Source of the DNA: Planctomycetota bacterium
Lineage (GTDB): Bacteria; Planctomycetota; Planctomycetia; Pirellulales; Pirellulaceae
Reading direction: 5' to 3'
NCBI GenBank assembly: GCA_016872775.1
Contig: VGZA01000022.1
Span: 1-64,000, forward strand
Length of the DNA: 64,000 bases
Below the pieces are notes generated by a model. The model saw only the letters and a list, made by a program, of their open reading frames with translations, was not told the origin of the DNA and did no database searches. The position numbers and the translations under genes are program-made. This document shows, piece after piece, positions 52,243 through 61,895 of this stretch (its first letter is position 1; every line of letters begins with the position of its first letter).

Positions 52243-54312
52243 TTGGATCCGTGGGCGAACGTCGAGGATGATCTGCCGCCGTTTCTGGTCGCGGCCGTCG
52301 ACGGCGTCTTGCGCCCCGAGGAGTTTCTGTCGGGAGCAGGTTGCGTTCTGCGCATTTCCCCACCACGACGCGATGAGCCGCGGTGGGAGTTGTTCCAGGG
52401 GCAACTGCTGGGCCCGGACCAGACACGGCGCACGCAGCCGTTTGTCCGCTGGGACCTGTTCCTCGACGTTGCACCCGATGCGTCGAACGAACACACTGCC
52501 GGCTGGAAGTGCGACGCACCGATCATCGTACTGCTCTATTCGGCAACCCAAAACCGCCTGTTCCTGGTGCGCAGCCTTCAGGTTTACGGCTGGCAGGCGT
52601 CGGAAACGTCTCCAGGGGTAATCGTTTCGCACGCCGCCCTGCTGACGCGCTGGGAACTTGTCGGGTCTCTGGCCGTGCCTGCCGCGGCGGAAGTCCCAGC
52701 GACGCGGCGAGGCCGGGACGTCTCCCGCGATCAAGAGTCGCCGCCGCTGTCGATCGCCGATGGATTGCGAACGTTGCTGCGCATGGCTTGCACCGGAATC
52801 AGCCGGCTGCCGATTCTCTCGGTCGAAGCTCCCCACCCGGCGTTCACATTCGGAAACCTCTGTGCGGGGCTTGGCGCATGGCACGACTCTGCCGCATCGG
52901 GGGACCGCGACGCGGCACCCTTGTCGGATCCGATTGCGGCCTGGGATCTCGAAGTTGCATTCGCCTTGCGGCATGCATCCTTGCCGCGGCCGTGGGTCGT
53001 CGAGTTCATCCTGCGAATGATCCCCGCGCACAGGCTCGCAATGCTGGCGCAGCGCATCAAGGCAGCGACAGCTCCCTGCGACAATGGCCTGCCCGATACC
53101 GTCCCGCATGAACGTGCCTTGCCGGTTTGGGACATGCCGGCACTGTTGCGTTCCGTTTTCCACCAGGTCTCGCTGACACCGGCCACCGATTTTCTGGAAA
53201 AGTTTGTCGAACTGCTTCGTTTGCTGCCGCAACAGAACGGCGCGAAGAACAACGTTTCCGTGGCGGAGATGTTCGACCTGTGTGGATTTTTCGTTCGCCA
53301 GTTATGCCGGCACCTTAACGCCTATGACCTGCGTCGATTCCACAGTTACGGTGCCAATTATCCCGACGCGATCTTGATCGACGGGCTGCTGGTGCTGCTG
53401 GTCGAGTGGGGAATCGCGCATCCGGAACTGCTCGATGGCTCCGCACCGGCGCCGATCGCGAGGCGCCAAGCATTGCTGCACGCCTGGCTGACGCGCGGCG
53501 GTTACGAAGGGTTGCCTGTTCCGGAGCATCCCACGACCCAGGGCGAGAATTTACGGATGATCCCAGGCCGAGCACGGCTGGATGAGGGACAGATCGTCGA
53601 TCCGGAAAGACGGGACAAACGATTGTTCCAGGGCGAGCGCACGGCCGACGAGATCGCGGCTCCTTTACGGGATCGACTGTCGGACGCCGTTGCCGATCTC
53701 CGTGATCCGACGCTGGTTCGGGAATTTGGAATGGCCCTGTTCCTCGATCGTCCGTTCGGCGTCGGCAAAGACATGGGCGAACTCGATCGCACTCCCCTGA
53801 TCGCTTCGACCGCGCACAGTTGCCAGATCGCCCGCAGTCGTATCGAGCGGCTGCGATCGCACGGCTTTGCGGTCCCGGAGACCGGGGTCGCAGGGGATCT
53901 GAGGGACGGTCGGCATTCGGCCGGAGATTTTGACGGAATTCCGGCGTTACGCTATCCATCGACTCCACGGCCCGGGGTGATCTGCCAGCACGACGCATTG
54001 CAGACGGCCGATGATTTTCGCTGGCGGTACACGGTGCGCAGCTCGCGGCGCATCTTGCTCGACCAGCTGCTGCCCGAAGCGAGCGACATTCCGGCTGCCG
54101 AACCCGGACTGTTGTTGCGCACGGCAGACCTGGCCGCAGCGCGGCGTGGACTCCCCTTCTTGACCTGGTTCGGTCCCGACTGGAATCTCCGCGCTCAATG
54201 GCAATTCACGAAAACCGCTCTGGCGGCCTCCAATGGATCGGGTCGAGCGCCTGCTTACGACGAGTCGTGTGGTTCCGAACGACTGCTGACAAAGCTGGAA
54301 CGCACGCGCTGA
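52243..54312 (+). CDS. Large protein of unknown function, coupled to asnS
   Basis: 689 residues from TTG 52243; GGAG in the 3' end of asnS sits seven bases upstream and supports the non-standard start. No membrane helix or signal peptide. Composition is coding-like throughout; notable parts are WELFQGQLLGPDQTRRTQPF, RRFHSYGANYPDAILIDGLL and MALFLDRPFGVGKDMGELDR. I recognise no catalytic motif; the middle is mainly alpha-helical by composition. It lies one base after the asnS stop and is probably cotranscribed and translationally coupled. A planctomycete-specific protein is likely. Confidence 0.7.
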   Translation: MDPWANVEDDLPPFLVAAVDGVLRPEEFLSGAGCVLRISPPRRDEPRWELFQGQLLGPDQTRRTQPFVRWDLFLDVAPDASNEHTAGWKCDAPIIVLLYSATQNRLFLVRSLQVYGWQASETSPGVIVSHAALLTRWELVGSLAVPAAAEVPATRRGRDVSRDQESPPLSIADGLRTLLRMACTGISRLPILSVEAPHPAFTFGNLCAGLGAWHDSAASGDRDAAPLSDPIAAWDLEVAFALRHASLPRPWVVEFILRMIPAHRLAMLAQRIKAATAPCDNGLPDTVPHERALPVWDMPALLRSVFHQVSLTPATDFLEKFVELLRLLPQQNGAKNNVSVAEMFDLCGFFVRQLCRHLNAYDLRRFHSYGANYPDAILIDGLLVLLVEWGIAHPELLDGSAPAPIARRQALLHAWLTRGGYEGLPVPEHPTTQGENLRMIPGRARLDEGQIVDPERRDKRLFQGERTADEIAAPLRDRLSDAVADLRDPTLVREFGMALFLDRPFGVGKDMGELDRTPLIASTAHSCQIARSRIERLRSHGFAVPETGVAGDLRDGRHSAGDFDGIPALRYPSTPRPGVICQHDALQTADDFRWRYTVRSSRRILLDQLLPEASDIPAAEPGLLLRTADLAAARRGLPFLTWFGPDWNLRAQWQFTKTALAASNGSGRAPAYDESCGSERLLTKLERTR

Positions 54313-54374
54313 CGGATCGGGCCAGGCAGCGCGCGGCGAACCGGATAACGGATGCCTGCGCCGGATCAGATGAA

Positions 54375-56039
54375 TTACGGCTTGCGATCGGGTTGTGCCA
54401 GTGCCTCGATTTCCGCCCCGTCGAGCGCCCGTCGATAGACCCTTACGTCGGCCAGGGAACCGTACAGAGAATCACCACTGCCGGCGCCGATGCGGAAAGG
54501 CGACGGTTGCGACAAGTCGTACGAAGGCAAATCTTCGAACGACGATTCCGCCATGCAACGGCCGTCAACAAACAGCCGCAACTCCTTGCCGGACCGCTGC
54601 GCTGCAAGATGGTGCCAGCCGTCGGGGAACGGTTGGTCCCATGTGATGCATGCGCCGGCGGACATCGACCAGATTTTTCCGGAAGGTAACGTCGACGCGA
54701 AGAGTCGTCCCTGGAATTGTGCCATGGTCCAGACGCGACGGTATTTGGTGTCGGGCGTCGTATCGAGTTGTTTCAGAGCGGTCCAGCTCGCCGGGCCGTC
54801 AAGCCGGTAGATTTCGCCGGACGGCAGCGTACCCGCGTACAGTTTGCCGTTGTGGACGAGCATTCCCATCACTTCCAGTTCATTGCCCAGCCGGCCTCGA
54901 TCGATCCATCGGGTGGGAAGTGACAGCTCGAAGACTTTTCCTGTCCGCCAGGTGGAGACGAGCAGGCTCCCATGATAGGTCGCGAAGGCATACGTCTGAG
55001 TATTTTCCTCTTCGCCAACACGTCCCAGGTCGATCCAGTCCGTTCCGTCAAAACGATAGACGTGGGCTTCGTCATAGCCGGTTGCCCAGAGATACCCGTT
55101 GTACACAGCCAGTGCTTCTACGCGTTTTCCGTTAGGAACTTCCATCCGCTGCCATTGATGGTTGGTGTCGCAGCAGTGGAATGCCGCCGGCTTGTAGAGC
55201 GACGACACATAGAGTTTGCCGCGGTATTCGACCATGCCGCCGACCGCTTCCATCTCCGGAAAATGGGCAATTTCCGTCCAGGCATCGTTGTCCTCGAGCC
55301 GGAAGACGCGACCGCCGAGCCGGGTATTTTCGGACTCCGGAAGGGCCGATCCGCCCAGCCGATACTTACCTGACCCGGCATAAAGCCGGCCTTGAAAACT
55401 CGCCATGGCGGTGATGCTGTTGCAGCGATCGGGTGAACCGAGATCGGTCCATGTTCCGGGGCCACGGTAGCGGTAGACGTGGCAGGCCTGATCGACACCC
55501 GGTTCACAGGTCCCGACATACAGATTTCCCGCGTGAACGACGAGGGAATGTCCGTAGACCGAGTTGCCTGGCCGTCCCTCATCGCGGAAGCGGGGCTCGC
55601 TGCCAGCGTCGATTCCGAACTGCAGTTGCCGCGCATTGGCGAGACTATGGGTCACGCCGGTGTTATTGCGCAATCCCAGATGGAATCCGGTTCGGCTCAT
55701 CGGCTCGAACTGCGAGACAATATCACCGAGGTCGTCGGCGAGCTCCGCGCTTGTGTGGATCCATAAGGCAAGCGTGAAATCGTCACGGCCGAGGGACAAT
55801 GCGGGCGACGGGGGAACCCGCAATTCCGCGCCCCGACCGTCGAAGCTGGCGGTTGCCGAGCGTGAGTCAACGCGTGCGAATGTCACTCCCTGATTCTGCG
55901 CATGCAACTCGAACCTGCCGGAGTCTCGCGCGTCTCCACGCAGAGTCCAGTGGGCGGTCGGAGGCTCGCCGGCAGCAAGCTGCGGCATCGTCGCGAGCAG
56001 ACTGAAAATCGTGACATAACCGAGGGTAAATTCGTTCAT
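54375..56039 (-). CDS. Secreted protein: LamG domain split by an inserted propeller
   Basis: 554 residues with a signal peptide (about 5-24). Residues about 30-150 are the first half of a LamG/concanavalin jellyroll (AHWTLRGDARDSGR, FTLALWIHTSAELADDLGDI). From 165 to 465 lie Kelch/galactose-oxidase-like blades with repeating GxLYAGT/LYVSS strands (HAGNLYVGTCEPG, GRLYAGSGKYR, GKLYAGTLPSGEIYRLDGPA). Residues 475-550 complete the jellyroll (GWHHLAAQRSGKELRLFVDG, IGAGSGDSLYGSLADVRVYR). So the propeller is inserted between strands of a single LamG domain. Function likely carbohydrate or protein binding outside the cytoplasm. Confidence 0.75.
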   Translation of the reverse strand: MNEFTLGYVTIFSLLATMPQLAAGEPPTAHWTLRGDARDSGRFELHAQNQGVTFARVDSRSATASFDGRGAELRVPPSPALSLGRDDFTLALWIHTSAELADDLGDIVSQFEPMSRTGFHLGLRNNTGVTHSLANARQLQFGIDAGSEPRFRDEGRPGNSVYGHSLVVHAGNLYVGTCEPGVDQACHVYRYRGPGTWTDLGSPDRCNSITAMASFQGRLYAGSGKYRLGGSALPESENTRLGGRVFRLEDNDAWTEIAHFPEMEAVGGMVEYRGKLYVSSLYKPAAFHCCDTNHQWQRMEVPNGKRVEALAVYNGYLWATGYDEAHVYRFDGTDWIDLGRVGEEENTQTYAFATYHGSLLVSTWRTGKVFELSLPTRWIDRGRLGNELEVMGMLVHNGKLYAGTLPSGEIYRLDGPASWTALKQLDTTPDTKYRRVWTMAQFQGRLFASTLPSGKIWSMSAGACITWDQPFPDGWHHLAAQRSGKELRLFVDGRCMAESSFEDLPSYDLSQPSPFRIGAGSGDSLYGSLADVRVYRRALDGAEIEALAQPDRKP

Positions 56040-56223
56040 GGCCTGACCGAAGACGGGGTGAATGGGCGTGCGCGGGAAGTTCCGCGAAGGGATATTATGG
56101 GCAGCGAGGTTGTCGAAGCCTAGTAACCTGTCGGGCCGAATCTGGTGGGACTCCGTGTCGTGATCCCACTGCTGTATTTATGCCGCTTGCTCGGCGCTGA
56201 TGCAAAGCCGACTGGCGGGGAGA

Positions 56224-58026
56224 TCAGAAGAAGCGATGCTTGTCCGCGGTAGCGTTCTCGACTTGCGCTGCCAACTCGGCCATGGTTTTTCGTCTGGGAC
56301 TCGCCGACAAACTCGCTGAATCGGTTCCCCGTTCCCATTGTTGAAAATACAAGTCGACCGCCGCATTGCGGCCCGTCGAATCGGCGATTAGCAGACGACT
56401 TTCTCCCTCGCCCCCGGTCGGCAGCGCGTTGAGAAAATTGATCACCAGCAGCGCATCGAGGGGTGCAATGACATTATTCGGGTTCGTGTCACGAAATGGC
56501 GGGCCGAGAGGCGAATCGATCGTGAGTTCCAGATTCTCCCTGGCGTTGAGGTAGTTGATAACCAGAATGGCGTCCAAGGGGAAAATCCTGCTGTTGCCAT
56601 CGACGTCCAACGACTCGAGTGCATTGTGCTGGGGAAACGGCTTGGTGATGTTAATGGTGAATGACTGGGATGGACTCATATCCACACCACCACGATCCGT
56701 TAAGCCGTCGTCCTGCAAAGTCACATGGACGGTGGCCAGGCCTCGCACGTTAGCACGTGGCGTGAATGTCAGCGTTCCCTCCGCATCGATGGCCGGTGGA
56801 ACCACGAACAGGTTCGGCAAATCCGTATTAACGATAAAGTGGACCGCTTGACCACTTTCGTTGGCCGGGCCCGGCGAAATCTGCGTGGCCCAATTGGGAT
56901 AAGTCTGAGCGCCGTCTTCGTCCGCAGCCGACTCACTGCTCCCCTTCACAAAGCCAGGTTCATCGTTCACCGAAAGAACATTGACGGTGAATTGCCGAGT
57001 CACCGTGTCAACGCCGTTTGCCGTCCCGCCGCTGTCTTTCACCGTGACCGTGATCACCGCGGATCCAAAAGCATTGGAGACGGGAGCATAACTCAAGGAT
57101 CCCGTGGCGTTGGGACTGGTATAGTTGACTGTCGGATTCGGGATTAGATTGGGATTGCTTGATTTGGCAGTCACCGTCAGTGTCTGATTCTCTCCCGGAC
57201 CTGCGCTGATGCCCGTAAGGTTGATCGTCTGCGGACCATCATCCTCCAGAATATCGGCCGGGCTTGCGATCGCGTCCAGCGTCGGCGCCGCATTGACGGG
57301 AGGCGTATATTCAATCGACAGGAGCGGCCGATTGCTCGCCGTGGCGACTTCGCGAGAGTCAAAACGCTTTGAAGTCCCGGTCGTGGATTCGCTCGTTGCC
57401 TTCAACAGCCAACCAAATTGCGTGGACGGATCTTCTAACCAAGCCTGGACATCCGCCGTGAGTTGGGCACTCGTCCAGGAATAGACGCCGACACCTGCGA
57501 CCGATTTCGCAGCACTGGCGGTGGAGCGGAAATCCCCCCCTTGTTTGCTCCAGGTTGTCGTGGGAAAGAAGCGATGCAACCAGGTCGCCGAATTGGTCGT
57601 GGAGCTTCCGCCCGACCCTTCCTGGCGGGCGGCATCGGTCGAGCCCTCACCCCAATCGGCAAGCAAAGCGTGCAATTCGAAGTCGACGGCACCTGCGTTT
57701 GACTTCGAGACATTCAGAGTAAGTGAGGCGCTATCGATTTGCGAGCCCGCCGGTATGACGCTCGCGACGTCGAATTTGAGCGCTGCGCGCCGAATCGCCC
57801 CCGACGTCTGGTTGGTTACACCGGCAAATAATCCGATGCCGATTCCATTGCTCAGGGATCCTGTGGCGCTTTCATAGAGCGTATTGTCCACGATCGGGCG
57901 CAGGGTGGCCGACGCCAAGAGCAACCGCGGTTCGAGAATCTCCAACTGGGGACGCGAACGGCAGTCGAGCCGATCGCGCCTTGGATTCGAGCAACGCGAG
58001 CCCGGCTTGCGAAAACGAGTCAACAT
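56224..58026 (-). CDS. Secreted LEPR-motif protein with DNRLRE, Ig-like and dockerin-like parts
   Basis: 600 residues from ATG 58026. The N-terminus has a basic run then LEILEPRLLLAS, the LEPRxLL motif of planctomycete exported proteins. A DNRLRE-type jellyroll (about 48-245, ALKFDVASVIPAGSQIDSAS and WSKQGGDFRSTAS) is followed by Ig-like/cadherin-like repeats (250-460) and two dockerin-like calcium loops: LDVDGNSRIFPLDAILVINY and RDTNPNNVIAPLDALLVINF, each with D-x-D/N-x-N pattern and a PLDAL/ILVIN helix. In planctomycetes this architecture marks cell-surface or secreted proteins. Confidence 0.85.
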   Translation of the reverse strand: MLTRFRKPGSRCSNPRRDRLDCRSRPQLEILEPRLLLASATLRPIVDNTLYESATGSLSNGIGIGLFAGVTNQTSGAIRRAALKFDVASVIPAGSQIDSASLTLNVSKSNAGAVDFELHALLADWGEGSTDAARQEGSGGSSTTNSATWLHRFFPTTTWSKQGGDFRSTASAAKSVAGVGVYSWTSAQLTADVQAWLEDPSTQFGWLLKATSESTTGTSKRFDSREVATASNRPLLSIEYTPPVNAAPTLDAIASPADILEDDGPQTINLTGISAGPGENQTLTVTAKSSNPNLIPNPTVNYTSPNATGSLSYAPVSNAFGSAVITVTVKDSGGTANGVDTVTRQFTVNVLSVNDEPGFVKGSSESAADEDGAQTYPNWATQISPGPANESGQAVHFIVNTDLPNLFVVPPAIDAEGTLTFTPRANVRGLATVHVTLQDDGLTDRGGVDMSPSQSFTINITKPFPQHNALESLDVDGNSRIFPLDAILVINYLNARENLELTIDSPLGPPFRDTNPNNVIAPLDALLVINFLNALPTGGEGESRLLIADSTGRNAAVDLYFQQWERGTDSASLSASPRRKTMAELAAQVENATADKHRFF

Positions 58027-58210
58027 GCGTTTCAACCTGAGAATCTACCCCAGAACTTCGCGCGCGCACGGGTCCATCGATCCGTCGCGAAATTTCAGGA
58101 CCGGCCCTTAATCAAGGGGCGTTGCTGGCGGAATGGGTTGCTGCCATACGCAGACAGCCTCTACTTGATCCCCCTTCTAACTTAACATCCCTTTGGATCA
58201 ATATGGACGT

Positions 58211-58675
58211 CTAACCAGCAAACTCCTCCATCCGCGGCCGCTCGATCCGCTCGTAATCGGCAAACAGCATACTGACCGAAATGCCGTGGTCCCCGGCATT
58301 GAAGTTGATCGTCTCTTCGCGGATCAGGCTCCCGTCGCACCAGGTCGGGATGTCAAAAAGCTGGCCGAACGGCGGAATGGATCCGGGGGTCAGACCGGTC
58401 AGCTCCAGCACCTCGTCGCGGGTCGCAAATCGCAGATCGCGAATTCCCAGCTTGCGCACCGCTTTACTGTTCAACCGCCGATCGGCAGGCAGAACGAACA
58501 TCGTCATGGTATCGCCCGTACGGCAAATCAACGCCTTCGCGCCACTCGACAGCCGGGTTCCACGCACCGCAGCCGCCTCCTCGCTGGTGTAAACTGGGGC
58601 GTGCCGCAGCACCTGAAATGGCACCTGGTGGTTCCGCAATAACTGCTCTAGCCGATCAAATACGGACTGTTCCAT
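58211..58675 (-). CDS. YbaK/ProX-like aminoacyl-tRNA deacylase
   Basis: 154 residues. From ATG 58675, MEQSVFDRLEQLLRNHQVPF opens the YbaK-type domain; HAPVYTSEEAAAVRGTRLSS is the family signature, then GAKALICRTG and VLPADRRLNSKAVRKLG. Lysine in SGAKAL is the conserved residue of INS/YbaK editing domains, and GSIPPFGQLFDIPTWCD is the later conserved loop. It hydrolyses misacylated tRNA in trans; the particular amino acid is not determined. Longer in-frame reading to 58888 is intergenic. Confidence 0.85.
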   Translation of the reverse strand: MEQSVFDRLEQLLRNHQVPFQVLRHAPVYTSEEAAAVRGTRLSSGAKALICRTGDTMTMFVLPADRRLNSKAVRKLGIRDLRFATRDEVLELTGLTPGSIPPFGQLFDIPTWCDGSLIREETINFNAGDHGISVSMLFADYERIERPRMEEFAG

Positions 58676-58809
58676 GGAGGCAATTTGGGTGAAATGGCGG
58701 GAATCGCCGGCGCTTTGACGGTTCCGTCCAAGGCTCGAAGACCATTGTGATCGAATGTTGACGTTTGGCAAGAAACGATTCGACGACCCCGCCGCGGAGG
58801 TGTGGGTCC

Positions 58810-58837
58810 TTGAAAAATGGGTGAGGTCCTCTATTTT
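58810..58837 (+). promoter_or_regulatory. Candidate promoter of the membrane-protein gene
   Basis: TTGAAA (58810-58815) and TATTTT (58832-58837) are separated by 16 bases; both match the sigma-70 consensus in four to five positions. The start would lie near 58844, leaving an untranslated leader of about 130 bases before ATG 58977. The rest of this 301-bp gap (58676-58976) shows no other feature. Confidence 0.4.
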
Positions 58838-58976
58838 GTTAGAGATATCCTTTCGCCGCCAACTGCGTTTTTCGACCGATTCGATCACGGATTGACGACC
58901 GCATCACGGGCCAGATCTTACCTGGTAGGCCGGGACGAGCCCGCTAGGTCCTTCCGGCGAAAACAGTGTAGCACGA

Positions 58977-60452
58977 ATGAACCAATTCCTGTGGCATTAC
59001 CAGCAGGTGGAACCGACGACATGGGCCTACTTGTCGTCGTTGCTGATGCTTGCACTTTTTTTCAAATTTAATCGTGTCTGGAGCGTCAGAAACATCGACC
59101 TGTTGCTACTGATTCTGTTGGCGCCCGGCTTGCTGCTTGTGCATCACGCCCAGCAACAGCAGGAGTCGATCGCCGTCCAGATCAAGCAGTTGGAATATCC
59201 CGAGCCCCGCTCGCCCGACGCGCGTTCGTCGTGGCGAGGATTGGTGATGCAGGTTTCCTGGCAGGAACCAGAACGGACCAGCCCCTGGGCCGATCGACCG
59301 GAAGAGCACCTGGAATACGACCGACTGACCGGTGACTATGCCGAATGGCGGACGGTGGAACGGCGAGGTTTTCTCTGGTTGTTCGCGATTGGCGCAGTGC
59401 TGCTCGTGCGCTTGCTATTCGATCCGACCATGGTTCGCCGACCGCTGCTCGATCCCAATCTCTCGACGGGCGGCCTGACATTCATCTGTTGTTCGTTGTT
59501 CATCTTCGTCATGGCGAATGTCATCGCCAGCACACCGACCGAATCGGACCTGTACGGACCCAAAGCGGCGGCTCAACTTCTGGTCCGCGATGGGGGCGAT
59601 TCCCAGAAACAGCTCGAGCGGCACGGTCCGGGATACGCCGTGATCACGTTATTGTCGAGTATTCCCACCATGTCCCTGATGAATCAGCCCGCATCGGACG
59701 AGGGATTCGCCTTTTCCGTGGCTGCCAAGGCGATGGCGATCCTCTCCCACCTGGCGGTGGTGCTCGGCATGATCGGCATCGGTTACCGCCATTTCGATAA
59801 TATCAAGATGGGCATCGGGACGGCCACGATCTACATGATGCTGCCGTACACGACGATCTGGACCGGACGTGTCGAGCATGTGCTGCCGGCCGCATTGCTG
59901 ATCTGGGCCGTATTGAACTACCAGCGGCCGTTGATCGCCGGTTTGTGTATCGGCTCCGCGATCGGCGTGGTCTATTATCCGATGTTCCTGTTGCCACTCT
60001 GGGTCAGTTTCTATTGGCAGCGTGGCGTCTGGCGATTCGTGCTCGGTACCTTGACCAGCCTTTCGATCATGACCGCGTCCTTGTTGTTCGTGTCGAAGGA
60101 CCTGTCGGCGTTCTGGGCCAATGTGCAGACGATGTTCGGTTTGTGGCTGCCGATCCTCGAAGGACTCGAAGGTGTCTGGGGATTGGGATGGGATCCCGTC
60201 TATCGGATTCCGGTGCTGGTGGCGTTCATCGCGCTCAGCAGCACGCTGGCGATCTGGCCGGCACGCAAGAATCTGGGGACGCTTCTGAGTTGTTCCGCGG
60301 CGGTCATGGTCGCCGTGCAGTTCTGGCACGGGTTTGGCGGTGGACTCTTTGTCGGCTGGTACCTGCCGCTGACACTGTTGACGATTTTCCGACCGAATCT
60401 GGAAGATCGCGTGGCGCTGGCAGTCCTTACCGAAAACTGGTTCCCGCTTTAG
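58977..60452 (+). CDS. Polytopic membrane protein, unknown function
   Basis: 491 residues with about ten hydrophobic segments (15-32, 40-57, 128-146, 170-190, 245-265, 280-300, 305-330, 335-360, 410-425, 435-470). A soluble loop lies between segments 2 and 3 (58-125, acidic). Features such as NQFLWHYQQVEPTTWAYLSS and RVEHVLPAALLIWAVLNYQR resemble GT-C-type glycosyltransferase or polyisoprenyl-phosphate-linked sugar enzymes, but the catalytic DE/DD motif is not certain. I give it no function. ATG 58977 is the first start. Confidence 0.65.
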   Translation: MNQFLWHYQQVEPTTWAYLSSLLMLALFFKFNRVWSVRNIDLLLLILLAPGLLLVHHAQQQQESIAVQIKQLEYPEPRSPDARSSWRGLVMQVSWQEPERTSPWADRPEEHLEYDRLTGDYAEWRTVERRGFLWLFAIGAVLLVRLLFDPTMVRRPLLDPNLSTGGLTFICCSLFIFVMANVIASTPTESDLYGPKAAAQLLVRDGGDSQKQLERHGPGYAVITLLSSIPTMSLMNQPASDEGFAFSVAAKAMAILSHLAVVLGMIGIGYRHFDNIKMGIGTATIYMMLPYTTIWTGRVEHVLPAALLIWAVLNYQRPLIAGLCIGSAIGVVYYPMFLLPLWVSFYWQRGVWRFVLGTLTSLSIMTASLLFVSKDLSAFWANVQTMFGLWLPILEGLEGVWGLGWDPVYRIPVLVAFIALSSTLAIWPARKNLGTLLSCSAAVMVAVQFWHGFGGGLFVGWYLPLTLLTIFRPNLEDRVALAVLTENWFPL

Positions 60453-60504
60453 CGGCGTAGCGGCCCGCGGCTCGTTCGAGCGGCATAGCGCGGACGGCGA
60501 CCGC

Positions 60505-61848
60505 TCAGAGGATGAACTTGCTCAAGTCCTCGTTTTCTGCCAGCGGCTCCAGGCGTTTCTCGACGTAGTCCGCGTCAATCGTCATCTTGACCAGTTTTTT
60601 CCGCGAACCGATGCGAGGTGCGTCGAAACTCAACTCTTCGAGCATTCGTTCCAGGATGGTATAAAGACGGCGCGCGCCGATGTTCTGCATCGACTGGTTC
60701 ACCCGGTAGGCGTAGGCGGCCAGTGTTTCGATCGCCTGCGGCGTGAATTCGAGCAGCACGCCCTCGGTTTTGAGTAATGCGGTGTACTGGCGAGTCAGTG
60801 AATTCTGCGGTTCGGCGAGAATGCGGATGAAATCCTCTTTGGAGAGATTCTGCAACTCGACGCGAATCGGAAAACGGCCTTGCAACTCCGGCATCAGATC
60901 GCTGGGGCTGCTCTTGTGGAACGCTCCGGCGGCCACAAACAGCACATGATCGGTTCGCACGTAGCCATAGCGCGTCTGGACGGTGGTGCCTTCGACGATC
61001 GGCAACAGATCCCGCTGTACTCCCTGCCGGGAAACGTCGGCCCCTTTGCCTTCGCTGGCGACGACTTTGTCGAGCTCGTCGATAAAAATGATCCCTAGAT
61101 TCTCCGCCAGTTCGATTGCCGCGGCGTTGATCTTTTCCGCGTCGAGCAGCGCGTCGCACGATTGTTCGAAAAGCACTTCACGGGCCTGTTTGACGGTCAT
61201 TCGCCGGCGCTGCGAGTTCTTGGGGAGGATTTTCTCGAACATCGATTGCAGATCGCCATCCAGGTGTTCCATCCCGATGCTGCCGATCATCATCCGCGAA
61301 GCACGTTGTTCGGTGACTATTTCGACGAATTGATCGTCCAACTCGCCCCGGTCGAGCATCGATCCGATTTTGGCGCGGGTCCGTTCCAGCGAATCACTGG
61401 CTTCGCCGTCGGCCTCGCCACCGAAATCGCCGGCGAGCGTGGGCGCGGGCGCCAGCAATTCGAGCAGCCTGCTGCGCGTACGTTCGAGCGCCTCCTGCTC
61501 CACGCCACGGCGTTCCGCTTCGCGGACCAGCCCGATCGCATTCTCAACTAGTTCCCGCACCATGCTCTCGACGTCGCGACCGTAGTAGCCGACTTCGGTG
61601 TACTTGGTCGCTTCGACTTTGATGAAGGGGGCCCCGGTCAGACGGGCAAGCCGCCGGGCGATTTCCGTCTTTCCAACCCCTGTGGGGCCGATCATCAGAA
61701 TGTTCTTGGGCGCGATCTCCCGCCGCAGTTCCTCGGGCAACTGTTGTCGACGCCAGCGATTGCGGACGGCGATCGCCACGGCACGCTTGGCGTCGGCCTG
61801 GCCGATGATGTACTGATCGAGCGCCTCGACCAATTCCTGGGGCGTCAT
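60505..61848 (-). CDS. hslU: HslU ATPase subunit of the HslVU protease
   Basis: 447 residues, full length. MTPQELVEALDQYIIGQADA is the HslU start, GPTGVGKTEIARRLAR the Walker A, FIDELDKVV the Walker B, followed by a coiled I-domain (about 110-240) and the sensor regions (MPELQGRFPIRVEL, MQNIGARRLYTILERMLEEL). The C-terminal peptide ending LSKFIL is the tail that docks into HslV. It unfolds substrates and feeds them to HslV. ATG 61848 is chosen; a GTG at 61901 overlapping the hslV stop would add 18 residues. Next to hslV, forming an operon. Confidence 0.95.
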   Translation of the reverse strand: MTPQELVEALDQYIIGQADAKRAVAIAVRNRWRRQQLPEELRREIAPKNILMIGPTGVGKTEIARRLARLTGAPFIKVEATKYTEVGYYGRDVESMVRELVENAIGLVREAERRGVEQEALERTRSRLLELLAPAPTLAGDFGGEADGEASDSLERTRAKIGSMLDRGELDDQFVEIVTEQRASRMMIGSIGMEHLDGDLQSMFEKILPKNSQRRRMTVKQAREVLFEQSCDALLDAEKINAAAIELAENLGIIFIDELDKVVASEGKGADVSRQGVQRDLLPIVEGTTVQTRYGYVRTDHVLFVAAGAFHKSSPSDLMPELQGRFPIRVELQNLSKEDFIRILAEPQNSLTRQYTALLKTEGVLLEFTPQAIETLAAYAYRVNQSMQNIGARRLYTILERMLEELSFDAPRIGSRKKLVKMTIDADYVEKRLEPLAENEDLSKFIL

Positions 61849-61895
61849 CGTTCTCGGCCGCAGTTGCGTCGAGCCCGATCGAGCCGCATTCCGTT

